Below, piece after piece: positions 1 through 7,124 of a stretch of 28,279 nucleotides of DNA. Position 1 is the stretch's first letter, and each line of letters begins with the position of its first letter. Below the pieces are notes generated by a model. The model was given only the letters and a program-made list of their open reading frames with translations, was not told the origin of the DNA and did no database searches. Source of the stretch: Rhodocyclaceae bacterium UBA2346. Its GTDB lineage: Bacteria > Pseudomonadota > Gammaproteobacteria > Burkholderiales > Rhodocyclaceae. The stretch is taken from contig DDUE01000086.1 of NCBI GenBank assembly GCA_002344625.1, positions 1 through 28,279 of the forward strand. Direction: 5' to 3'. The position numbers and the translations under genes are program-made.

Positions 1-35
1 CCCCCCCCCCCCCCGCAACCGCGCCCCCCCCCCCC
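1..35. other. Poly-C low-complexity tract at window edge
   Basis: The first 35 bases are almost only C, broken by a short GCAACCGCG. Read in the frame of the gene that follows, they would give a proline run. Such a homopolymer at the very start is more like a sequence-end or assembly artefact than coding DNA, so the 5' part of the first gene should not be trusted here. Confidence 0.6.
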
Positions 36-459
36 GCCGGGGCGGGCCGACAGCCCCATCGAGGGCGCCCGGGGCAAGCTGTGGCCGCTGGCCCCCGGCA
101 ACAAGGTCAGCTTCGTCAAACCCCGCCACACCACCTGGACCCGGGGCGGCAATCGCCGCTCACAGACTTTCCGCTGGGAATGCGAAGTCGCCGACATGCG
201 CATGAGCTACGTGCCGGCGGGTGACTTCGAGACCTTCCACGTCATCTGCCGCAGCTACCTGCCGGTCCTGTTCGTGCCGGTGCAGGTGGTGACGTGGGAC
301 TACGCGCCCCTGCTCGGGCACTATGTGCGGCGCACCTGGTTCAGCGCCGGCAAGCAGCGCCAGACCATGCTGTCGGCGGCGCTGCCGGGAAAGCTCGCGA
401 CCCCGAAGCGGATCGCGGCGGCCGTCGAACGTCTGGCCCCGGAATCCGGCGGAATCTGA
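1..459 (+). CDS. Hypothetical protein, 5'-truncated
   Basis: The frame is open from the window edge to a TGA at 457-459, and only the C-terminal part is present. I do not recognise the family with confidence. The readable part starts near base 37 and contains a Trp/Cys-bearing segment (RWECEV), then a stretch of the form AGDFETFHVICRSY and the phrase WDYAPLLGHYVRRTW. This pattern of a 'converted' Cys-containing strand followed by a Y-A-P-x-x-G-H-Y-V-R strand is seen in small exported beta-rich proteins and lipoproteins of proteobacteria, but that is recall, not proof. An internal ATG at 196 exists, but the coding signal clearly continues upstream of it. The gene converges on the S8 protease gene with a 29-base gap. 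Confidence 0.6.
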   Translation, partial: PPPPPQPRPPPPPGRADSPIEGARGKLWPLAPGNKVSFVKPRHTTWTRGGNRRSQTFRWECEVADMRMSYVPAGDFETFHVICRSYLPVLFVPVQVVTWDYAPLLGHYVRRTWFSAGKQRQTMLSAALPGKLATPKRIAAAVERLAPESGGI

Positions 460-488
460 ATACGCGCAACCGACTGGCCGTTCCGCCT

Positions 489-1865
489 TCAGTGGCAGAT
501 CCCGCCGAAGCGCGGCTTGCCCCAGCCAAACACCGGATCGCGCCCCGGCGCCCCCAGGTCGGTCAGCGCCGCAAGCTCGCCCTTGAGCAGTTGATCACGC
601 CCGAGCGCACGCTGCGCCAGCGACTGCGAGGCCAGACCCACCATGAAGGGTACGGCGAATGACGTACCGCTGCGGCGCTTGCCCTCGCCCGCGAGTCCGA
701 CGGTCCACACATTCACGCCGGGCAGCGCATAGTCGATATAGTCGCCCCGGTTCGCGCGCCAGTAGATGCGGCGATCTTCCGACACCGCGGTCACGCTCAA
801 CACACCTGAGAATGCCGCGGGATACGCAGGCGGCGCATTCTGTCCGCCATTGCCGGCCGCCGCCGCGACCACGACGCCCTTGGCCGCCACCCGTGCCACG
901 GCGGCCTCGAGCACACTGTTGGACGGGCCGGCGAGACTCAGCCCGATCACACCCACCCGCTCGCGCACCAGCCAGTCCAGGCTTTGGACCAGGCCGACGG
1001 TGCTGGCGGCGCCATTGCCCGAAGGCAGCGTGTAGAACGGATTGGCGGCGAACAGCTGCGCATGCGGCACCATGCCGGGAAACCCACTCCCCGGGCGCCC
1101 CACCAGCAGCGCGGCAACCGCCGTGCCATGGTCGGCCGCGGCCGGCACGCTACCGGCATCGACGAATTCGCGCGTTCGCAGGCTGGCGCCGGCAAGCGCG
1201 GGATGCGCCACCGCGACGGCGGTATCGACGATGCCGATCGCCTGGTTGCGGCCACAGTTGGACGCATCGTCGGGCCAGCCGATCAGCCGCAAGGCACCGC
1301 ACGCGGCGCCGCCACACGGGGATGTGTCGGCGGTCTGCTGCGCAAGCTTGTACAGATGATGCAGCTCGAACGTCGCACGATCGCGCTCGGCGAGTATCTG
1401 CCGGGCGCTGCGGGCGTCCAGGCCGGGCGGCAGGCGCAGGCGCACCACGCGCAGCGGCAGGCTCGCGGCATCGATCCGCTCGATTATCCGCGCCCCGAGC
1501 GCGGTGGCGCGGCCGAGTGCCGCCGCCGAGGGATTGAGCGCAAGCAGCTCGTCTGCGATGAACGTTTCGGCGTCGACGCGCCCAACCGGCTCGAACGGTT
1601 CGTGATCCATCCCGCCGCCGCTATCGCTGCCGCCACCGGCAGCAGCCCCGCCCCCGCCGTCATCGTCACCATCACCGTCATCGTCGTCCGCCTGGGCCAT
1701 CCCGATCGATCCAAGCACCGGTCTCGCGCCTGGCGCCGACAGCACCACCGCTTCGAACGGCAGCATGGCCATGATCGCGATGCCCGCAACGACGGTGCGT
1801 GCGTGCCGCGCCAGCCAACCCGCCGCCGCGGCCTTGCGCTGCGCTTCGATGCCCGGTGTGTGCAT
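489..1865 (-). CDS. Exported S8 (subtilisin-like) serine peptidase
   Basis: This 458-residue protein has a hydrophobic N-terminal segment (about residues 22-45), then an Asp-rich and Gly/Ser-rich linker (about 58-86), then a subtilase domain (about 200-450). The catalytic triad is visible: Asp214 in GIVDTAVAVAHP, His246 in DHGTAVAALLVG and Ser402 in SGTSFAVP. The oxyanion Asn339 is in AAGNGG. The start at 1865 is chosen because GGAGG lies eight bases upstream and a signal-like segment follows; the frame is open further upstream, but only through the divergent promoter region and the sigma gene. It is transcribed away from the ECF sigma/anti-sigma pair. Its own promoter has the same ECF-like form as the sigma gene's promoter. 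The protease therefore probably belongs to that sigma regulon and acts in the periplasm or at the envelope. Substrate unknown; cleavage of the anti-sigma factor is one possibility. Confidence 0.88.
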   Translation of the reverse strand: MHTPGIEAQRKAAAAGWLARHARTVVAGIAIMAMLPFEAVVLSAPGARPVLGSIGMAQADDDDGDGDDDGGGGAAAGGGSDSGGGMDHEPFEPVGRVDAETFIADELLALNPSAAALGRATALGARIIERIDAASLPLRVVRLRLPPGLDARSARQILAERDRATFELHHLYKLAQQTADTSPCGGAACGALRLIGWPDDASNCGRNQAIGIVDTAVAVAHPALAGASLRTREFVDAGSVPAAADHGTAVAALLVGRPGSGFPGMVPHAQLFAANPFYTLPSGNGAASTVGLVQSLDWLVRERVGVIGLSLAGPSNSVLEAAVARVAAKGVVVAAAAGNGGQNAPPAYPAAFSGVLSVTAVSEDRRIYWRANRGDYIDYALPGVNVWTVGLAGEGKRRSGTSFAVPFMVGLASQSLAQRALGRDQLLKGELAALTDLGAPGRDPVFGWGKPRFGGICH

Positions 1866-1900
1866 GATGCTAGAATCCTCCGCTCCGATGTGAACGCCAG

Positions 1901-1920
1901 CCTGCACGACGGCGTGCAGG
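1901..1920. promoter_or_regulatory. Inverted repeat in leader of the S8 peptidase gene
   Basis: Perfect 8-bp arms, CCTGCACG and CGTGCAGG, flank a 4-base loop. The repeat lies between the predicted ECF-type promoter (1944-1972) and the peptidase start at 1865, so it would be transcribed in the leader. It could be an RNA hairpin or an operator. No run of T follows, so it is not a typical terminator. Confidence 0.4.
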
Positions 1921-1943
1921 TGGCAACTGAACGTGCTCAATCC

Positions 1944-1972
1944 CATAACGCGGCCGGCAGACAAAAATTCCG
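1944..1972 (-). promoter_or_regulatory. Predicted ECF-sigma promoter for the S8 peptidase gene
   Basis: On the minus strand a CGGAATT element (1972-1966) is followed after exactly 15 bases by CGTTATG (1950-1944). This matches the common ECF form GGAAT-N15/16-CGTT and has the same spacing as the divergent promoter of the sigma gene at 1982-2010. The inferred transcript would have a leader of about 70 bases. Confidence 0.5.
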
Positions 1973-1981
1973 CATCCCGGC

Positions 1982-2010
1982 GGGAATACTTTCGCCCATT
2001 CGCCGTTGTT
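1982..2010 (+). promoter_or_regulatory. Predicted ECF-sigma (autoregulatory) promoter for the sigma factor gene
   Basis: GGGAATA at 1982-1988, a 15-base spacer and CGTTGTT at 2004-2010 form an ECF-type -35/-10 pair. The sigma gene starts 18 bases after the -10 element. Autoregulation is usual for ECF sigma genes; the matching motif on the other strand supports it. Confidence 0.5.
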
Positions 2011-2027
2011 AGCATAAGAGACCCGCA

Positions 2028-2525
2028 ATGTCGATCGACGACCCCCGCGCCGAACTGGTGAGTCTGCTCCCGCGACTGCGCCGGTTCGCCTACGGCCTGA
2101 CCGGCAATGCGCAAGCCGCGGACGACCTGGTCCAGGCCGGCTGCCTGAAGGCGATCGAGCGCTGGCATCAGTGGCAGCCGGGCACGAGCCTGGCGAGCTG
2201 GATGTTCCGGATTCTGCAGACGACCTGGGTCGACGACTATCGCGCCCACCAGCGTCACCAGACCGTGGCCGACAGCGAAACGCTCGACGCGCTGGCGGGT
2301 GAAGACGGCCGTATCGTGGTCGAGGCGCGCAGCGATGCGCGCGTGGTGCGCGAGGCAATCGCGCAGTTGCCGGAAGAACAACGGATGGTGTTGATGATGA
2401 TCACGATCGACGGACTGTCTTACAGGGAAGCCGCGCAGGCACTCGGGGTTCCGGTCGGCACCGTCATGAGCCGGCTTGCGCGGGCACGCGGAAAACTTGC
2501 AGACACGATCGGCGTTGGAGACTGA
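2028..2525 (+). CDS. RNA polymerase ECF sigma factor
   Basis: This 165-residue protein has the usual length and two domains of an ECF (sigma-70 group 4) factor. Region 2 covers about residues 10-75, with the FAYGLTGNAQAADDLVQ segment and the WMFRILQTTWVDDYR region 2.4-like helix. Region 4 covers about 105-160, with LPEEQRMVLMMITIDGLSYREAAQ leading into the helix-turn-helix GVPVGTVMSRLARARGKL. It would direct RNA polymerase to the GGAAT/CGTT promoters found on both strands just upstream. The anti-sigma gene follows after one base, so the two are co-transcribed and probably translationally coupled. The stimulus is unknown. Envelope stress is likely because the anti-sigma factor has a membrane segment and the divergent gene encodes an exported protease. 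Confidence 0.93.
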   Translation: MSIDDPRAELVSLLPRLRRFAYGLTGNAQAADDLVQAGCLKAIERWHQWQPGTSLASWMFRILQTTWVDDYRAHQRHQTVADSETLDALAGEDGRIVVEARSDARVVREAIAQLPEEQRMVLMMITIDGLSYREAAQALGVPVGTVMSRLARARGKLADTIGVGD

Positions 2526-2526
2526 C

Positions 2527-3372
2527 ATGCAGATCGACGATGAAACGCTGCTCGCCTATCTCGATGCCCAGTTGACCAACGACGCCGACTACGCGCATAT
2601 CGAAAACGCGCTCACCGCCGACGCCGGATTGCGCCTGCGCCTTCGGCAACTGGTGGAAAGCGGCGTGCTCGCCCGCCAGGCATTCGCTGCCAAACTCGAT
2701 GAACCCGTTCCGGCCGGACTGATCGCCGCGATCATCAACGCGCCGTTGCCGGCGCCGGCCGAGCGCGGACGACCGGCGCCCGCCCGGGAACGTATCGCAC
2801 CGACGTCACGCATCGCGGCATGGATTCGCGAACGCACGGGCGGCGCGGCGGCATTCGCTTCGGTGGCACTTCTTGCACTGGGAACGCTGTTCGGCTACTA
2901 CCTGTTGCCGGCCTCGACCGATACCACCTCCGCCCCGGCACCGATCGCGCGCCCGGGTGAGTTGGTGCTCGACGCCGCCCTGCTGGTCGCGCTCGAGACG
3001 GCGCCCAGCGGCCGCGCGCTGAACCTCGGCACTCGCGAGGTCGAACTGGTCGTGAGCTTCATGAATACCGCCGACCAATTCTGCCGCGAATTCGGCGTCG
3101 CACGGCGCGGCCAGGTCTCCCACACCGAACTGGGCATCGCCTGCCGCGAGGCGGAAGCGCGCTGGCGCGTGATCTTCGCGGCCTCGGAAGAAGGCGACCC
3201 GGCCGCCCCCGACGCCTACCGCACCGCCAGCGATCAACTGCACGAGGCGGCGAACGACTTTCTCGACGCTCAGGTCAAGGGCGAGCCGTTCGATCCGCTC
3301 AGCGAGCTGGTTCTCATCGGCAAGGGCTGGCCGCCGGCATTCGGTGAGGCGCACGACCCGGCGGGCGAGTAA
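2527..3372 (+). CDS. Transmembrane anti-sigma factor
   Basis: This protein has 281 residues counted from the ATG one base after the sigma stop codon; the frame is open further upstream, but that lies inside the sigma gene. The N-terminal part (DDETLLAYLDAQL, then a helical DAGLRLRLRQLVESGVLARQAF segment) resembles the cytoplasmic sigma-binding domain of membrane anti-sigma factors. One transmembrane helix lies at about residues 113-135 (AAFASVALLALGTLFGYYLL). The C-terminal half, about 145 residues, would be periplasmic and has two Cys (in DQFCREF and GIACREA) that could form a disulfide. No zinc-binding HxxxCxxC motif is visible. The role is to hold the ECF factor inactive until a periplasmic signal leads to its release or cleavage. 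Confidence in the role rests on gene order and topology more than on a single motif. Confidence 0.85.
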   Translation: MQIDDETLLAYLDAQLTNDADYAHIENALTADAGLRLRLRQLVESGVLARQAFAAKLDEPVPAGLIAAIINAPLPAPAERGRPAPARERIAPTSRIAAWIRERTGGAAAFASVALLALGTLFGYYLLPASTDTTSAPAPIARPGELVLDAALLVALETAPSGRALNLGTREVELVVSFMNTADQFCREFGVARRGQVSHTELGIACREAEARWRVIFAASEEGDPAAPDAYRTASDQLHEAANDFLDAQVKGEPFDPLSELVLIGKGWPPAFGEAHDPAGE

Positions 3373-3511
3373 GCACCGCGGGCACGCGGTCGGACGCATC
3401 GGGCCGGGCGCAGACAGGCGGACGATCATGGCCTATAAAGTCAGGACGGCAAGTTTTTCGCCCTCGCCCGACACCACACCCGGGCCGGCCTGTTTTCATG
3501 CGGAGGCAGTC

Positions 3512-3751
3512 ATGCAGACACCCGTACATGTATTCACGGATTTGTTCGAGCAACTCGGTTTGCCCAGCGACGCCGAAGCGATCAAGCGCTTCATCGAAGC
3601 GAACCGCCCGCTGGCGCACGATCTTGCGCTCGCGGACGCGCCGTTCTGGAACCCCGGGCAGACCAGCTTCATCCGCGAAGAGCTGCAGCGGGATGCCGAT
3701 TGGGCCGAACTGGTCGATCAGTTGGACGCGGCGCTCCGGCAGACCGGCTGA
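3512..3751 (+). CDS. DUF2789 family protein
   Basis: This 79-residue acidic protein starts MQTPVHVFTDLFEQLGLPSD and carries the family's characteristic ALADAPFWNPGQ and DADWAELVDQLDAAL segments. Length and ends match what I recall of DUF2789 proteins, whose function is unknown. The ATG at 3512 is preceded by GGAGG at a good distance, which decides it over upstream in-frame starts. It stands alone: 139 bases after the anti-sigma gene and converging on the cysteine-rich protein gene. No signal peptide or membrane segment; probably cytosolic. Confidence 0.85.
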   Translation: MQTPVHVFTDLFEQLGLPSDAEAIKRFIEANRPLAHDLALADAPFWNPGQTSFIREELQRDADWAELVDQLDAALRQTG

Positions 3752-3849
3752 CGCGACACGCGCGGATGCCGCCGGCCATCCTGCGCAGACAGGACGACCG
3801 GGGCGCCGGCCTCGCCGCACCGTGCCCGGGGCGACGAACACCACCACGA

Positions 3850-4326
3850 CTATTCGCAGCTTGCCCGGCAATCTCCGGGCTGCGCACATTCGCCTTGCCC
3901 GAGCACCTCGCAAGCTGCCTTGGTGCGGTGGACGAGCCGGATGTCGTCGCCATAGCTGCAGGTGAGCAGCGTCAACGTCCCCTTGCGCTCGACCGTCATC
4001 CGGACCGGCCCGGCGGCCCGCACGGCCGCGGGCGCGGTGGCGCACGAGACGTAGCCGCTGAACGCGCCGTCGGCCGATTCCCACAGGGCGATATCCTTGA
4101 CCTTGCGGTAGTTTTCGAAGCTTTCGCAGGTATCGCCGTCGCGGCCGTAAAGACGCGCGTTATCGCCGCAATAGCCAAGAAACGTGTACTCGAGCTCTTC
4201 GGCGGACGGACAGACCGCGACCTGCCGCGCCTCCGCGATGTCCGGACAGGCCAGCCCGGCGCCGGATGCCGATGTCGCGACGAGACCGCAGAGCGCGATT
4301 GCCAGGGGGATCGAACGTATACGCAT
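3850..4326 (-). CDS. Cysteine-rich exported hypothetical protein
   Basis: This 158-residue protein has a signal peptide (MRIRSIPLAIALCGLVATSASG, cleavage near residue 21-26). The mature part has ten cysteines (27, 39, 53, 67, 95, 123, 139, 147, 153, 157), an even number that fits several disulfides in the periplasm. I do not recognise the family. The last part, with ACEVLGQGECAQPGDCRASCE, is the most Cys-dense. The start at 4326 is chosen because the signal peptide begins exactly there. The gene follows the small membrane protein gene with a 10-base gap, so the two are probably co-transcribed. Confidence 0.72.
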   Translation of the reverse strand: MRIRSIPLAIALCGLVATSASGAGLACPDIAEARQVAVCPSAEELEYTFLGYCGDNARLYGRDGDTCESFENYRKVKDIALWESADGAFSGYVSCATAPAAVRAAGPVRMTVERKGTLTLLTCSYGDDIRLVHRTKAACEVLGQGECAQPGDCRASCE

Positions 4327-4336
4327 GATCCGCACC

Positions 4337-4501
4337 TCAGGACGCGCGCTTCGCGTCGTGCTCGGCCCGGACGGCCGACGCGGCATCGTCGAACCTTGCC
4401 TGCTCGGCTTCGAAACGCCTCACCGTGTTGCGGTAGCCGCGCATCCCGAACACCGCTATGCCGATCAGCACGGCAATGAAAACGACAAGTTTGATCATCA
4501 T
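4337..4501 (-). CDS. Small single-pass membrane protein
   Basis: This 54-residue protein starts MMIKLVVFIAVLIGIAVFGM, a strong hydrophobic helix at about residues 4-20. A basic and acidic helical tail follows, predicted cytoplasmic (RNTVRRFEAEQARFDDAASAVRAE). The frame is open to 4552, but the hydrophobic start argues for ATG at 4501 or 4498. It is the first gene of a two-gene unit with the cysteine-rich exported protein. No family recognised. Small proteins of this form are often membrane-complex accessories, but nothing here fixes a role. Confidence 0.6.
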   Translation of the reverse strand: MMIKLVVFIAVLIGIAVFGMRGYRNTVRRFEAEQARFDDAASAVRAEHDAKRAS

Positions 4502-4660
4502 GCGAAAGACTCCCCAGGCTGAAATCGAGGCATATGCCACCGGCCGATGCACCCGTTCGGGCAGGCGCCGCTGCGCGCGGGCATGCCGTCGGAAGGCAGT
4601 GTGGAGGTCTACGGCCCGGGTGTAATTGATCCCGGTCAGGTCTGACGGGCGACGGCCTGG

Positions 4661-6127
4661 CTACCGGCGCGCGGCCATGATCGCGGTGATCCGCGACCAG
4701 TCGAGATGGCGTTCGATCGCATCGGCGAGGCGGTCGAGGTCGGCTTGCCGGCGCGCGGCGGGATCGACCCGGACCGCATCTTCCGCGCCCGCCCACCCCA
4801 GGACGGCCTGCAGCGCTTCCGGTGTGTCGAGCACGCCGTGAACATAGGTTCCGGCGATCTGGCCGTCGCCCGACACCGCGCCGTCGAACCGGCCATCGGC
4901 CAGTCGCACGAACGCCCGCGCGAGGTCGGGCCCGGTGCTGACGCCCATGTGGATTTCGTAGCCGCGTACCTGCGCACCGCCCTGCACGAGCATGCCCTCG
5001 ACGTTTTCGAGGCGCTTGTCGCGCGTCAGCACGGTCTCGATGTCCAACCAGCCGAGTCCCTCGCCCCGGCCCGCCGCACCCTCGACGCCGTGCGGGTCGT
5101 CGATGCCGCGCCCGAGCATCTGAAACCCGCCGCATATCCCGAGGATCCTGCCGCCATAGCGCAGATGGCGGGCCAGGTAATCGCGCCAGCCGTGCGCATG
5201 CAACCACGCGAGGTCCGCCCGCACACTTTTCGAACCGGGCATGACCACGAGGTCGGCCGGCGGTATCGCCTGGCCCGGGCCGACCCAGCGAAAATCGACC
5301 TCGGGATGCAGGCGCAGCGGATCGAGGTCGGTATGGTTCGAGATGCGCGGATAAGCGGGCGCCACGGCCGCCAGCTTGGCGGCCTGCTTGTCGACCCGCG
5401 CGTGGCCGAGCGCATCCTCGGCGTCGAGAAACAAGCCCTGCAGATAGGGCAGGACGCCCAGCACCGGCTTGCCAGTGCGGGCCTCGAGCCAGTCCAGCCC
5501 CGGCTGCAGCAGCGCGATGTCGCCGCGAAAGCGGTTGATCACGAAGCCCTTGACACGCGCCTGCTCCGAAAGCGACAGCAGCGCCAGCGTACCGACGAGA
5601 TGGGCGAACACCCCCCCTTTGTCGATGTCGGCGACGATGATCACCGGCACGTCGGCCCGCTCGGCGAACCCCATGTTGGCGATGTCGCGATCGCGCAGGT
5701 TGATCTCGGCCGGGCTGCCGGCCCCCTCGACCAGCACGCAATCGTAGGCCGCTACCAAGCGGTGCCACGATGCCATCACCGCGGTCATCGCAATCGGCTT
5801 GTAGTGGTGGTAATCGGCGGCCGACAGGTTGGCGACCACCTTGCCGTGAATGATCACCTGCGCGCCGATGTCGGTGGAGGGCTTCAGCAACACCGGATTG
5901 AAATCGGTGTGGGGCGCCACCCCCGCGGCAATGGCCTGCAGCGCCTGCGCCCGCCCGATCTCGCCGCCATCCGCGGTCACGGCCGAGTTCAGCGCCATGT
6001 TCTGCGGCTTGAACGGCGCCACCTTCAGCCCGCGGCGCGACAATACGCGTGCGAAGCCCGCGACCAGCGTGCTCTTGCCCGCATCGGAAGTCGTCCCCTG
6101 CACCATCAGGGCATCGGCTGTGCGCAT
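4661..6127 (-). CDS. cobQ: Cobyric acid synthase (CobQ/CbiP)
   Basis: This enzyme amidates side chains b, d, e and g of adenosylcobyrinic a,c-diamide, using glutamine and ATP, in the late steps of cobalamin synthesis. The 488-residue protein has the family's order: an N-terminal dethiobiotin-synthetase-like ATPase domain ([13 protein letters not shown] at about 8-20, [10 protein letters not shown] at about 39-48, [12 protein letters not shown] at about 123-134), then a class I glutamine amidotransferase domain. The nucleophile Cys332 sits in [10 protein letters not shown] and the catalytic His430 in GTYVHGVLD. The ATG at 6127 gives the usual N-terminus close to the P-loop; upstream in-frame starts would add an atypical tail. 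The btuF-like gene is divergent 69 bases away, a pairing that makes functional sense. No cobalamin riboswitch fits in that gap. Confidence 0.95.
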   Translation of the reverse strand: MRTADALMVQGTTSDAGKSTLVAGFARVLSRRGLKVAPFKPQNMALNSAVTADGGEIGRAQALQAIAAGVAPHTDFNPVLLKPSTDIGAQVIIHGKVVANLSAADYHHYKPIAMTAVMASWHRLVAAYDCVLVEGAGSPAEINLRDRDIANMGFAERADVPVIIVADIDKGGVFAHLVGTLALLSLSEQARVKGFVINRFRGDIALLQPGLDWLEARTGKPVLGVLPYLQGLFLDAEDALGHARVDKQAAKLAAVAPAYPRISNHTDLDPLRLHPEVDFRWVGPGQAIPPADLVVMPGSKSVRADLAWLHAHGWRDYLARHLRYGGRILGICGGFQMLGRGIDDPHGVEGAAGRGEGLGWLDIETVLTRDKRLENVEGMLVQGGAQVRGYEIHMGVSTGPDLARAFVRLADGRFDGAVSGDGQIAGTYVHGVLDTPEALQAVLGWAGAEDAVRVDPAARRQADLDRLADAIERHLDWSRITAIMAARR

Positions 6128-6196
6128 CGCGTAGAATCCCGGCATCGAATCGAAGCCGGTGATTATCGCCGATTCCGCGCACGGACCCGCCATACC

Positions 6197-7111
6197 ATGA
6201 ACATGAACATGCCGCAGGCAATCCTCGCCGCCATCGCCTCAGCGGTGATCGCCCTACCGGCCGGCGCCGAAATCCTGATCGAAGACGACGTCGGGCGCGA
6301 GATCCGCCTTGCCGAGCCCGCGCGCCGCATCGTGAGCCTCGCACCGCATGTCACCGAATTGCTGTTCGCGGCCGGCGCCGGCGACCGGATCGTCGGCGTC
6401 GTCGCCTACAGCAACTACCCGGAGGCGGCGACCCAGATCACCCACGTCGGGTCCTACAACAACGTCGACCTCGAGGCGATCGCCACGCTCGCACCCGACC
6501 TGATCGTCGCGTGGCAAAGCGGCAACCCGGAAGCCCATCTGGACAAGCTCGAAGCACTGGGCATCCCGGTGTTCTTCAACGAGCCGCGCAGCCTTGGCGA
6601 TGTGGCCGACAGCGTCGAGGCCCTGGGCCGGATCGCCGGCACCGAGGCGGTCGCGTCGGCGGCGGCCAGCGCCTTTCGCGCCCGGCATGCCGATCTCGAG
6701 GCGCGCTTCGGCGGGCGCGCCAAGGTCAGGATGTTCTACCAGATCTGGGACCAGCCGCTGATGACGGTGAACGACAAGCACCTGATTTCGGACGTGATCC
6801 GGCTGTGCGGCGGCGAGAATGTGTTCGCCACGCTGAGCGCGCTCGCGCCGCGCATCGGGGTGGAAAGCGTGCTCGCGGCCGACCCCGAAGCGATCGTCGC
6901 GAGCGGCATGGGTGCGTCCCGCCCGGAGTGGCTCGACCAGTGGCGGCGCTGGCCCGAACTCGCCGCAAACCGCCACGACAACCTGTTCTTCGTGCATCCC
7001 GACCTGATCCAGCGCCATACGCCGCGGATTCTCGATGGCGCCGAGCAGGTGTGCGGCTTTCTCGAGCGCGCACGCGAACGCCGCCAGCCCGCACCGCCCG
7101 GCGGGCGGTGA
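6197..7111 (+). CDS. btuF: Cobalamin-binding periplasmic protein, BtuF-like
   Basis: This 304-residue protein starts with a signal peptide (cleavage likely after AGA at about 24). A class III periplasmic binding protein fold follows: [20 protein letters not shown] at about residues 43-62, [22 protein letters not shown] in the first lobe, and the second lobe with [21 protein letters not shown] and GGENVF. The [14 protein letters not shown] segment and the NVDLEAIxxLxPDL segment are typical of BtuF and related corrinoid or metal-chelate binders. Corrinoid is favoured because the divergent neighbour is cobQ. No BtuC/BtuD permease genes are present; they must lie elsewhere if it serves an importer. 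The frame is open far upstream, but only as antisense to cobQ. It converges on the AckA-PduL fusion gene with a 13-base gap. Confidence 0.88.
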   Translation: MNMNMPQAILAAIASAVIALPAGAEILIEDDVGREIRLAEPARRIVSLAPHVTELLFAAGAGDRIVGVVAYSNYPEAATQITHVGSYNNVDLEAIATLAPDLIVAWQSGNPEAHLDKLEALGIPVFFNEPRSLGDVADSVEALGRIAGTEAVASAAASAFRARHADLEARFGGRAKVRMFYQIWDQPLMTVNDKHLISDVIRLCGGENVFATLSALAPRIGVESVLAADPEAIVASGMGASRPEWLDQWRRWPELAANRHDNLFFVHPDLIQRHTPRILDGAEQVCGFLERARERRQPAPPGGR

Positions 7112-7124
7112 AGCGGCGGCGCGC

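Noticed and set aside
1866..2528. Upstream extension of the S8 peptidase frame to 2528 (679 codons in all)
   Set aside because: The extra part is antisense to the sigma factor gene and promoter region. The signal-like segment and ribosome-binding site place the start at 1865.
4706..6196. Long upstream extension of the btuF frame
   Set aside because: It is antisense to cobQ; the BtuF signal peptide begins at 6197.
6128..6196. Cobalamin riboswitch between cobQ and btuF
   Set aside because: The gap is only 69 bases, too short for a B12 riboswitch, and no B12-box-like sequence is seen.
3996..6344. 782-codon minus-strand open frame
   Set aside because: It overlaps cobQ in another frame, is rich in Arg/Gly/Ala and carries no domain; typical shadow in GC-rich DNA.
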